64,000 nucleotides of DNA from positions 248,001 through 312,000 of the forward strand of contig SHZK01000001.1 of the NCBI GenBank assembly GCA_009692305.1. The letters are read 5' to 3'. The DNA comes from Gammaproteobacteria bacterium. GTDB lineage: Bacteria > Pseudomonadota > Gammaproteobacteria > Pseudomonadales > Pseudohongiellaceae. This document shows positions 1 through 7,734 of the stretch, piece by piece (the first letter of the stretch is position 1; every line of letters starts with the position of its first letter). Under the pieces are notes generated by a model. That model worked only from the letters and a program-made list of their open reading frames with translations. It had not been told where the DNA came from and made no database searches. The position numbers and the translations under genes were made by a program.

Positions 1-291
1 CGCTTTTGCACATGGTTTTTTATCTATCCGATTACAACTGCGGTGTCAGTGCAAGTCGATAACGATGAAATTCTGGAGCATCGTTGGATATCTCCCCGCC
101 AGGCATTGCAGGAAGCGGCTGAGCAGAAACTGGTGTTGCCACGCCCCACCATGGTGACATTGCAGGATCTGTTATTGCACAAGTCCATAGCAGACCTGGT
201 GCACACCGTAACGCAGAGTAACATTCGGGTGTTTCCCGAGAATTCAGCATATTACCGACCGCTGGAAATGGGCTGCACCAAACTGGAATAG
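1..291 (+). CDS. NUDIX hydrolase, C-terminal part only
   Basis: The frame is open from the first base and ends at a TAG, so the start lies outside the window. The visible 96 residues contain DNDEILEHRWISPRQAL followed by a Leu/Pro-rich PPT-like segment (LPRPTMVTLQDLL). This pattern matches the C-terminal tail of NUDIX hydrolases of the NUDT19/CoA-diphosphatase-like type, where an acidic stretch precedes a W-hsP-eAL motif. The NUDIX box itself lies upstream of the window, so substrate and activity cannot be judged. The gene is followed by a 266-bp gap before the next gene, with no obvious terminator. Confidence 0.6.
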   Translation, partial: RFCTWFFIYPITTAVSVQVDNDEILEHRWISPRQALQEAAEQKLVLPRPTMVTLQDLLLHKSIADLVHTVTQSNIRVFPENSAYYRPLEMGCTKLE

Positions 292-557
292 CCGGATTCA
301 ACGTATGTGTACAAAACCGGTTGCCTGCAAACCGGCCCCGTTGCCTGCGCCATAGTGGCAATTTTGAGGCAGATTGTGGCGACTCTGCGACCAGTGGCGG
401 CAGTGCCCGGAAAGCCTTGATCCGCGCCCTTAATGGCTTGCTTTTCTGGGCTGGTTAATGGGATAGTTAAACCCGCAAGGCTGCAACAATCTGCATAAGC
501 GAACGGTCAGGAGAAATACCATCATCTGACATTACTCCACTGGCCAGAATAGCCTCT

Positions 558-3500
558 ATGTCGACCCCCACTTTCGATAGTCTGCGTGAAACTCTGAGAA
601 ATCTTCGTCGCCGACGAAGCATTCTTTTCCTGTTGAAGCAGGGCAGTTATTTCATCATGGCACTAGCCATGCTGGTGCTCGTTGCCAGTGCCTTCGGTGC
701 CTGGATCGAATTGAACAAGAGTGCCACGACCGCTGTATTTGCGGTCACCGTAGCGCTGGCGATTGGCTTGTTGCTGTATTTCCTTTCAACACTGCAGCGG
801 CAACAGACTGATGATCGTCGTCTGGCCCATTATGTTGAAGACCATATTCCAGATCTGGAGCAGCGGCTAATCACCTCGCTTGAATTCACCGAGCAGGACC
901 TGTTGCACGGCAAGCGCGGCGTTTCCCAGCAATTTATCAAGCAGCTTTGGCAGGACGCTCAGGAACACGTGCAACAACAGCAGGCGGAAGTCGAGGCTGT
1001 TACCCCGGCGCGCGGCTCGTGGTTGTCGTTCGCCTCAGCGGTTGGCGTGGTAGCTGCAGTCGGCACGGTGTTGCTGCTCTCGGAATCTCTGTATAACTCC
1101 GCCAGTCGGCTGGCCTGGCCGTTCGCAATCAGTGAGCCCGTGACGATTGTGGAAATTCCGGCAGATATCGAAATATCGGTTGAGCCTGGCGACCTCGAAT
1201 TGCAACGTGGCGATAGCGTTACTATTGTCGCCCGCGTTGTGAATGCAATGCCAAACTCCATCAACCTGCGTATGCAGAATGACAATGTGAATTGGCGCGA
1301 CGTCTCCATGAACCGTGACGCCAGTGGCAGTGAGACTGCCACCTACAGCTACTATATTCCTGCGCTGCAAGAAGATACGACGTACTACATTACTTTTAAT
1401 GAGCGTGGCGAACAGAATTCAGCCCAATACCGCATTCAACTGTTCGATTTACCGCAGGTGGAAAAAATCGATATTGCGTTTGACTATCCGGACTATACCG
1501 GTATAGCGGACCTGCTCGAAGAAGACAGTGGCGACATGGTTGTGCCCGAAGGAACTGAAGTCGACTTCGTGATTACGTTCAACAAGAGCATCGCGCAAGC
1601 GACTGTTGAATTCGATGCCAGCTATCGCGATCCTGATGCGACCGACCTTGCTGATGTGGTTGATTACCCAGCCCTGGCTCTAAGCATAGACGGAAATATT
1701 GGCAGGGGTCGTTTCACCGTGACCCAGGACGGCGTGTACCGCATCGCGGCTACTGACCATGACGCCCTCCAGAGCAAAAATCCCCTCGATTATTTTATTC
1801 GCTCCATTCCTGATGCCCCGCCAGAACTCGCATTGCAGCGCCCCGGCAAGGATCAGGAAGTTATGCCTCTGGAAGAAGTTGTACTCGAGATTGACGCGAG
1901 TGACGATTACGGACTCAGCCGGTTCACGCTTAATTACAGCGTGGTTGGCGCAGATGAAGTTGAAGTGGATTTTCTGCCAGAACCTAACGTGCGCGAAGTT
2001 GCCGGCAATGAGCTGATTTATCTCGAAGAGCTTGGTGTGGAGCCCGGTGATTTTGTCAGTTACTTCCTGAGCTTGGCTGACAACAATGGCCTCGCCGGTC
2101 CCAACGAAGTTATCTCCGATATCTATTTTCTTCAGGTAATTCCCACCGATCAGGAATTCCGCCGTTCCGCTGGGCAGGGCGGTGGTGGAGGCGGTGGCGG
2201 CGGTGGTGGTGGCGCGGAAAGCAGTGCACTGGTATCGGTGCAGAAAGATATTATCGCCGCAACCTGGAAATTAAAGAATCGACAGAGTCAGGTATCCCCC
2301 GATGCATTCGCGGCTGACGCAGAAATTATTGCCGAATCTCAGCGCGAGGCAACCGAACGTGCCCGTATGTCCATCGATCGCCTAGCGGAACGCCTGAGTT
2401 TTTCCGATTCCAGCTATGATGCCGCGGTAGAAAATCTTTCACTCGCCATTGAACAGATGAATCTGGCGGCGGCGGAGCTGGACATAGAACAAATAACCAG
2501 TGCCCTCAAACCGGAACAGCTCGCGCTGCAATTTATTCTGAAGGCAGAGGCGAATATCAACCGCACCAACATCAGTATGGAACAGGGCGGTGGCGGTGGT
2601 GGCGGCGGTGGTGCGCAACAGGAACGTGAGGACCTGCGCGAGCTATTCGAAATGGAAATGGGACAGCTGGAAAATCGTTACGAGACTCCGAATAGTGCTG
2701 GCGGTGGCGGCTCGCAACAGAGCAGCGAAGAAGCGAACAAGCTTGAGGAATTGGCCCGTCGGCAAGAAGGCCTGACCCGGGCACAGCGCAATCTGGCACG
2801 CCGCGAAGAGCAATTGACTGAAGAACAGCGACGGCGGGAACTGGAGCGGCTTATGCGGCAACAGGAGCAATTGAGCCAGGAGGTGGCACAGCTGGCACAG
2901 CAACTGTCACGCGGCCAACAAAGTTCACAATCGCAGCAGGGTCAACAAGGTCAGCAGGGACAACAAGGACAACAAGGACAACAGGGTCAACAAGGTCAGC
3001 AAGGACAACAAGGTCAGCAGGGCCAGCAGGGCCAGCAAGGTCAGTCACAACAGGCCAGCAGTGCTGGGGGGTCTGCTGGCGGCGGTGGCCAGCAGCAGGA
3101 ACAAACGGCGCTGCAGCGTGCTGCCCAACAAATGCAGGAAGCGTCCCAGAGTGAAACAGCTGCGATCGCCGCGGCACGCAGTCAGAAGGCACTGGAAAAC
3201 CTGCGCGAACAGCAGCGCGAAATGAACCAGCAAGCAGATCGTTCAGTGAATCAACTGGCGCAGACTATCGGGCAGCGCGGACAGCAATTGCTGCAGCAAC
3301 AGCGTGACTTGCAGGAGTCCTTGCAGGAAACCAGTCGGCAGCAAGGTCTTGGACAGACTCGACAATCGGTGCGGGATGATGCGGACCTGCAGCAATTAAT
3401 CGAAGCCCAGCAGAAACAGCAACGGGACTTGAAAGAAATTGAAGACATGCTGCGAGCTGTCATCGCCCGCGGTGATAGCGAAGATCAGCGCCTGATGTCG

Positions 3501-4328
3501 CAAGCACAGGAAGCCTCACGTGAGCTGCGGCCAATTCGTGAAGAAATGCAAACCAGCAATCGAGTGCTACGCAATGGCATGGTTAATTTGGCAGTAGACA
3601 TCGAGCGCGGACTAGAAAATCAGCTTGCCGAACTGAGTGACGCATTATTGGCTCTTAATCCATCGCGGGCGGGCACGCCTTCGGAAGAATTGCAGCAGGC
3701 AGCAGGTAATGCCGAACAATTGCGCCAGCAGATCGAGGATCTGGAACAACAGGCGCTCGCATTCAATGCAGCACAACCGGGTCAGGGACAAGGTCAGGGA
3801 CAAGCGGGAGAGCAACCCGGCACTGGCGAACCATCATTGACTGATATGCGCGAGCAATTGCAACGCACCCAACAATTGGCGCAACAACTCACCGAGCAAT
3901 TGCAGCAGCAGGTCCAGGCTGGCGGTGGCCAGCAAGCGGGTGGGCAGTCCGGGCAAGCGAATGGCCAGGGTGGGCGCCAGATAGGTGGTGGCAATCGCGC
4001 AGATGGTGGTGACCCTACGCAGCAGGGTGGCGGCACGATTCGAACTGATGGTAATAATTCTGCCATTGGCAATGCCCGTTCTATTCGCCAGCAACTGACC
4101 CAGCAGGACATCGAAGACTTCCTCAATCAGCCGGATTTATTCCGGCAGTTGCTGGAGCCCATCACTGAACTCGAAGGTGCGCTGCGCGCGCAGGCAGAGT
4201 TGGATGCAATAAACAACAAACTTTATGCCGCGGCGGATGAAGATATTCCCGATGAGTACCGTGACCTGGTGCAGGAATATTACCGGGTGCTTTCTGAGAA
4301 TCAGGGGTCAGCGAATTCGGCCCAGTAG
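558..4328 (+). CDS. DUF4175-family large membrane protein with coiled coils and Gly/Gln-rich tracts
   Basis: A 1256-residue protein of the DUF4175 family; function unknown. Three hydrophobic segments lie near the N-terminus (about residues 25-50, 57-78 and 153-176). A probable extracytoplasmic beta-rich region follows (about 190-530), then a long Gln/Glu/Ala-rich region predicted to form coiled coils. This is broken by two poly-Gly tracts (about 541-552 and 675-685) and a QQG tandem repeat (793-828). The last 150 residues are less biased in composition. The ATG at 558 precedes a good membrane anchor. The stop is two bases from the next ATG, so translation is probably coupled. DUF4175 genes are known to occur near MoxR/DUF58/vWA genes, as here. 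The protein probably acts as an inner-membrane scaffold for the downstream vWA proteins (inference). Confidence 0.85.
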   Translation: MSTPTFDSLRETLRNLRRRRSILFLLKQGSYFIMALAMLVLVASAFGAWIELNKSATTAVFAVTVALAIGLLLYFLSTLQRQQTDDRRLAHYVEDHIPDLEQRLITSLEFTEQDLLHGKRGVSQQFIKQLWQDAQEHVQQQQAEVEAVTPARGSWLSFASAVGVVAAVGTVLLLSESLYNSASRLAWPFAISEPVTIVEIPADIEISVEPGDLELQRGDSVTIVARVVNAMPNSINLRMQNDNVNWRDVSMNRDASGSETATYSYYIPALQEDTTYYITFNERGEQNSAQYRIQLFDLPQVEKIDIAFDYPDYTGIADLLEEDSGDMVVPEGTEVDFVITFNKSIAQATVEFDASYRDPDATDLADVVDYPALALSIDGNIGRGRFTVTQDGVYRIAATDHDALQSKNPLDYFIRSIPDAPPELALQRPGKDQEVMPLEEVVLEIDASDDYGLSRFTLNYSVVGADEVEVDFLPEPNVREVAGNELIYLEELGVEPGDFVSYFLSLADNNGLAGPNEVISDIYFLQVIPTDQEFRRSAGQGGGGGGGGGGGGAESSALVSVQKDIIAATWKLKNRQSQVSPDAFAADAEIIAESQREATERARMSIDRLAERLSFSDSSYDAAVENLSLAIEQMNLAAAELDIEQITSALKPEQLALQFILKAEANINRTNISMEQGGGGGGGGGAQQEREDLRELFEMEMGQLENRYETPNSAGGGGSQQSSEEANKLEELARRQEGLTRAQRNLARREEQLTEEQRRRELERLMRQQEQLSQEVAQLAQQLSRGQQSSQSQQGQQGQQGQQGQQGQQGQQGQQGQQGQQGQQGQQGQSQQASSAGGSAGGGGQQQEQTALQRAAQQMQEASQSETAAIAAARSQKALENLREQQREMNQQADRSVNQLAQTIGQRGQQLLQQQRDLQESLQETSRQQGLGQTRQSVRDDADLQQLIEAQQKQQRDLKEIEDMLRAVIARGDSEDQRLMSQAQEASRELRPIREEMQTSNRVLRNGMVNLAVDIERGLENQLAELSDALLALNPSRAGTPSEELQQAAGNAEQLRQQIEDLEQQALAFNAAQPGQGQGQGQAGEQPGTGEPSLTDMREQLQRTQQLAQQLTEQLQQQVQAGGGQQAGGQSGQANGQGGRQIGGGNRADGGDPTQQGGGTIRTDGNNSAIGNARSIRQQLTQQDIEDFLNQPDLFRQLLEPITELEGALRAQAELDAINNKLYAAADEDIPDEYRDLVQEYYRVLSENQGSANSAQ
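2934..3041 (+). repeat. Twelve tandem 9-bp units encoding Gln-Gln-Gly
   Basis: Twelve consecutive codon triplets read Gln-Gln-Gly inside the DUF4175 gene. The units mix CAA with CAG and GGT, GGA and GGC, so they have diverged at synonymous sites while the peptide is unchanged. This suggests the peptide repeat is maintained rather than being only a recent slippage product. The unit is a multiple of three, so length variation would not break the frame. Confidence 0.9.
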
Positions 4329-4330
4329 CA

Positions 4331-6634
4331 ATGCAATATACTGAACCTACTCTTCTCACGGCCCTGCAGGAAGGCAATTTCAGTTTTGCCTATGGCATTA
4401 GCCCATACCTGTTTGGCCTGCTTGTAGTCCTCATCGTTATCGGTGTGTGGTTCACTTACGCCCGCACCACACGTCCAGTCAGTACTGGCTGGAAGACTCT
4501 ATTCGTCAGTCTGCGCTCCCTGGTATTGATCCTGCTGCTATTCTGTTTGCTGCGTCCGGTAATCACTACCACGCAGGTATCCCCACAAGAAACCTATCTC
4601 GCTGTGCTCATCGATGACTCCCAGAGCATGAGCATCACTGATCTCGCAGATGCGCAATCGCGCCGCAGTGCAGTCACCAGTGCCTTGTTCGAGAACGGCT
4701 TACTGGATGAGCTATCAGAGTCATTCCAGATTCGCAGTTTCCGTTTCGACAAAGCAACTGAGCGTATCGCTGGTGGTGATGGTCTGGGCAAGGACGGCAC
4801 CACCTCCTCCATCGAGCAAGCACTGCAATACGTGGATGACCAATTGAATGGTCTGCCTCTCGGTGGCGTCGTGCTGATCAGTGATGGCGCCGACAACAGT
4901 GAAATCGATCCCGGCATCATCGCGCAGGAATTTGGCGCACGGCAGATTCCAATCTTTACAGTCGGTGTAGGTCAGGAAAATATTCCGCAAGATATAGGTA
5001 TCGTGGATGTAACAGCCGCCAAGACCGTGCTGGAAGGTTCAGTATTCAATATTTCCGTTGCGCTGAATCATCAGGGTTACGAGGGGCAGGAAGTGCAACT
5101 GTCGATTAGCGAAGGTGATACCTTGGTTGAATCGGATGTTGTCACCATGGGTGTCGAAGGAGTGGCACGGCGCTTCGAACTGGAACTGACGCCGGAGCGA
5201 CCAGAATTAATCGTCTACGAGTTGGCGGTAGAACTACAGACGGATGAAATTATCACCGAAAATAATCGCTACCAGTTCCTGGTAGACAATCGGGAAAAAC
5301 CCGCGCTCGATATCCTCTATATAGAAGGACATCCTCGCAATGAATACAAATTCATCCGGCGTGCGGTAGAAGATGACAAGTCGCTGCGGCTGGCAACTTA
5401 CCTGCAAACCGGACCGGAAAAATATTACCGACAGGGCATTGCTTCCGCTACCGAGTTGAGCAGCGGCTTCCCCCGTGACCGGGAGTCACTCTATCAATAC
5501 GAAGCGATCATTCTGGGCGATATCGAGAAGACTTTTTTTAACAACGATCAATTGCAGATGATCGATGATTTCGTGGCTGAGCGCGGCGGCGGTTTGCTGA
5601 TGAGCGGCATGGTTGATGAAGAATTCGTGAGCACGCCAATCGCTGACATCCTGCCGGTTACGCTGGTGGAGGAGGGATTCCTGCCTGCGCAACTACGGGG
5701 CGGTATTCGCCGCGGCGATCATCCAACCGGCGAATTGTATTTTCCGCGCCTGACGACCAATGGCGAATTCTCGCCGTTATTACGCCTGTCCAGTGATGAC
5801 TCGGAAAATCTGAACAAATGGCGTGCACTGCCAGAACTGCAGGGCGTGTATGCCAGCGGCCGCATCAAGCCTGGCGCCAGCGTGCTGCTCGAACACCCTC
5901 TATTGCAATATCAAAACCAGGCCTTGCCGATTATCGCATCACAACGCTATGGCAGCGGCCGCAGCATGGCGGTAACCACCGCCAGCACCTGGCGCTGGCA
6001 GATGATGATGCCTTCGGAAGACCAGACCCATGAAATTCTGTGGCGTCAGTTACTGCGCTGGCTGGCGGTATCGGCGCCGGAGCGCATCACCGTAGCCTTT
6101 GATCGGGAATTCTATAACGTAGGTGATGAGGTAAATGTCATTGCTACAATTTTGAATGAAGAATACGAACCCGATAACAATGCCACCTTGTGGATGCAGA
6201 CCAATGATCCGCAGGATCAGGTTAGCGACGTGCCGATGGAATGGGATATCGAACAGGATGGAGTCTACCGCGCCAGTTTCGTGGCCGCAGAAGAGGGTGT
6301 ATTCAGCCTGTTGGTAGATGTAGCAAGCGCAGCGGCGGATGCCAGTATCGACAGCTCCGAGAAACGTGCCGCATTCGTCGTTACACCGTCCTTGCGCGAA
6401 TACACCAATGCGGAACTGGATCGCGGACTGCTGGCACGCATCGCCTCGGCCAGTGGTGGCAGATATTTTGATCTTGCCAGTACGGCAAGCATGTCGGAAG
6501 CAATCGAATTCACCCCTAACGCATATTCACGGGAAGTACAGATCGATCTCTGGGATCAGCCCTGGTTGCTGGCCCTGCTTATCTTGCTGCTATGTGTCGA
6601 CTGGATAGTCAGGCGCATGCGAGGGCTGTCGTAA
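4331..6634 (+). CDS. vWA / glutamine-amidotransferase-like membrane protein
   Basis: A 767-residue membrane protein. Two N-terminal hydrophobic helices (about residues 22-46 and 55-78) are followed by a von Willebrand factor A domain with a MIDAS-type D-x-S-x-S (D95, S97, S99 in IDDSQSMS). The middle (about 325-570) resembles the class I glutamine-amidotransferase-like fold found in many such proteins, including ILYIEGHPRNEYKF and a later GSGRSMAVTT segment. One C-terminal transmembrane helix ends in a basic tail. vWA domains with an intact MIDAS usually bind metal-dependent partners; here the likely partner is the MoxR ATPase encoded downstream (inference). The stop overlaps the next start as TAATG. 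Confidence 0.85.
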   Translation: MQYTEPTLLTALQEGNFSFAYGISPYLFGLLVVLIVIGVWFTYARTTRPVSTGWKTLFVSLRSLVLILLLFCLLRPVITTTQVSPQETYLAVLIDDSQSMSITDLADAQSRRSAVTSALFENGLLDELSESFQIRSFRFDKATERIAGGDGLGKDGTTSSIEQALQYVDDQLNGLPLGGVVLISDGADNSEIDPGIIAQEFGARQIPIFTVGVGQENIPQDIGIVDVTAAKTVLEGSVFNISVALNHQGYEGQEVQLSISEGDTLVESDVVTMGVEGVARRFELELTPERPELIVYELAVELQTDEIITENNRYQFLVDNREKPALDILYIEGHPRNEYKFIRRAVEDDKSLRLATYLQTGPEKYYRQGIASATELSSGFPRDRESLYQYEAIILGDIEKTFFNNDQLQMIDDFVAERGGGLLMSGMVDEEFVSTPIADILPVTLVEEGFLPAQLRGGIRRGDHPTGELYFPRLTTNGEFSPLLRLSSDDSENLNKWRALPELQGVYASGRIKPGASVLLEHPLLQYQNQALPIIASQRYGSGRSMAVTTASTWRWQMMMPSEDQTHEILWRQLLRWLAVSAPERITVAFDREFYNVGDEVNVIATILNEEYEPDNNATLWMQTNDPQDQVSDVPMEWDIEQDGVYRASFVAAEEGVFSLLVDVASAAADASIDSSEKRAAFVVTPSLREYTNAELDRGLLARIASASGGRYFDLASTASMSEAIEFTPNAYSREVQIDLWDQPWLLALLILLLCVDWIVRRMRGLS

Positions 6635-7734
6635 TGTTGGTTATATGCAAGAGTCGTATGCGCAAGCTCGCGGCGCAAAGCTGCACGCTGACCTTGTTGC
6701 TGTCTGTTGCACTGGGTGTGCAGGCGCAATCCCGTTTCACTGATGCGACCGATCTGGTGCCAACGGACAGCGCTGCCGCGAATTATTTTCTGAACAGCCC
6801 CGATGCAACCAAATATGCAGTCATCCTGACCGGCCCAGCTGTGAGCGATGAAAACAAATCCATGTTCCGGCAATGGGCCTTTTCGCTGCACGACATACTG
6901 GCAAGAGACTATGGTTACAGTTCGGAAACCATCACCTTGCTGTATGCGGATGGTGCACTGGATGCGCCGGGCAGTGAGCGGATTGATGGTAGTTGCGATC
7001 GCGCTGGCATCGAACAGCAATTTAGCGCACTGCGTGCGCGCGCAAAAGCCGGCGACCAGATTACCATTTTCCTGGTTGGTCATGGCTCCGGAGCGGAAGC
7101 GGAGGCGAAATTCAATATCGTTGGCCCTGATATCACCGGCGCAGAGTTTTCGACAATCCTCGATCAGTTTGCGCAACAGGATATCGTTATCGTCAACACC
7201 ACCAGTGCCAGTTACGATTTTTCGGCCTCACTGTCCAGCGAGGGACGTGTGGTAATTTCTTCAACACGTTCTGCGTCCGAGCGTTACGATCCAGTCTTCT
7301 CCCGCTTTTTTATCGAGGCGCTGGATAGCCGCAACGGTGACCGTGACAAGAACAATCGTGTGTCCATGCTGGAAGCATTCAACTACGCGAAAGGCAACGT
7401 TGAGCAATGGTATGAAGAACAGGGGCGCCTCGCGTCAGAACATGCAGGTCTCGATGATAACGGGGATGCCTTGTTCACATTGAGTCCCACCATGGACGAG
7501 GCCGATGGTCGGCTGGCAGAAATAGCCTACATCGACACGCTCGTGGATAACTCGCAGGATCTGAGTCCAGGGGCATTGCAACTGAAGTCGCGCATGCAGG
7601 AACTGGAGCGATCGGTATTTATTCTGCGTGGCAGTAAAGCCAATTATCTTGCAGCGGATTACATGCAACAGCTGGAGCAACTGTTGATTGAACTCGCGCG
7701 AACTACAGGACAATTCAATGCACAAATTCAATAG
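6634..7734 (+). CDS. Legumain/caspase-like (C13-type) secreted protein lacking the catalytic Cys
   Basis: The start is taken as ATG 6634, which overlaps the previous stop (TAATG) and follows a GAGGG ribosome-binding site; a second ATG at 6658 would also give a signal peptide. The 366-residue protein has a signal sequence ending near VQAQS. The His motif FLVGHGSG (His about residue 150) follows a beta strand, as in clan CD peptidases. The next strand, IVIVNTTSAS, aligns with the usual h-h-h-h-D-A-C-x-S-G, but Thr (about residue 190) replaces the Cys. The protein is therefore probably a non-catalytic member, a binding or scaffold pseudo-protease (inference). The C-terminal part is helical and Gln/Leu-rich. 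Confidence 0.7.
   Translation: MLVICKSRMRKLAAQSCTLTLLLSVALGVQAQSRFTDATDLVPTDSAAANYFLNSPDATKYAVILTGPAVSDENKSMFRQWAFSLHDILARDYGYSSETITLLYADGALDAPGSERIDGSCDRAGIEQQFSALRARAKAGDQITIFLVGHGSGAEAEAKFNIVGPDITGAEFSTILDQFAQQDIVIVNTTSASYDFSASLSSEGRVVISSTRSASERYDPVFSRFFIEALDSRNGDRDKNNRVSMLEAFNYAKGNVEQWYEEQGRLASEHAGLDDNGDALFTLSPTMDEADGRLAEIAYIDTLVDNSQDLSPGALQLKSRMQELERSVFILRGSKANYLAADYMQQLEQLLIELARTTGQFNAQIQ

Noticed and set aside
6556..7176. 206-codon open frame antisense to the C13-like gene
   Set aside because: It lies wholly opposite a better-supported gene with signal peptide and family motifs; its translation has no recognisable domain.
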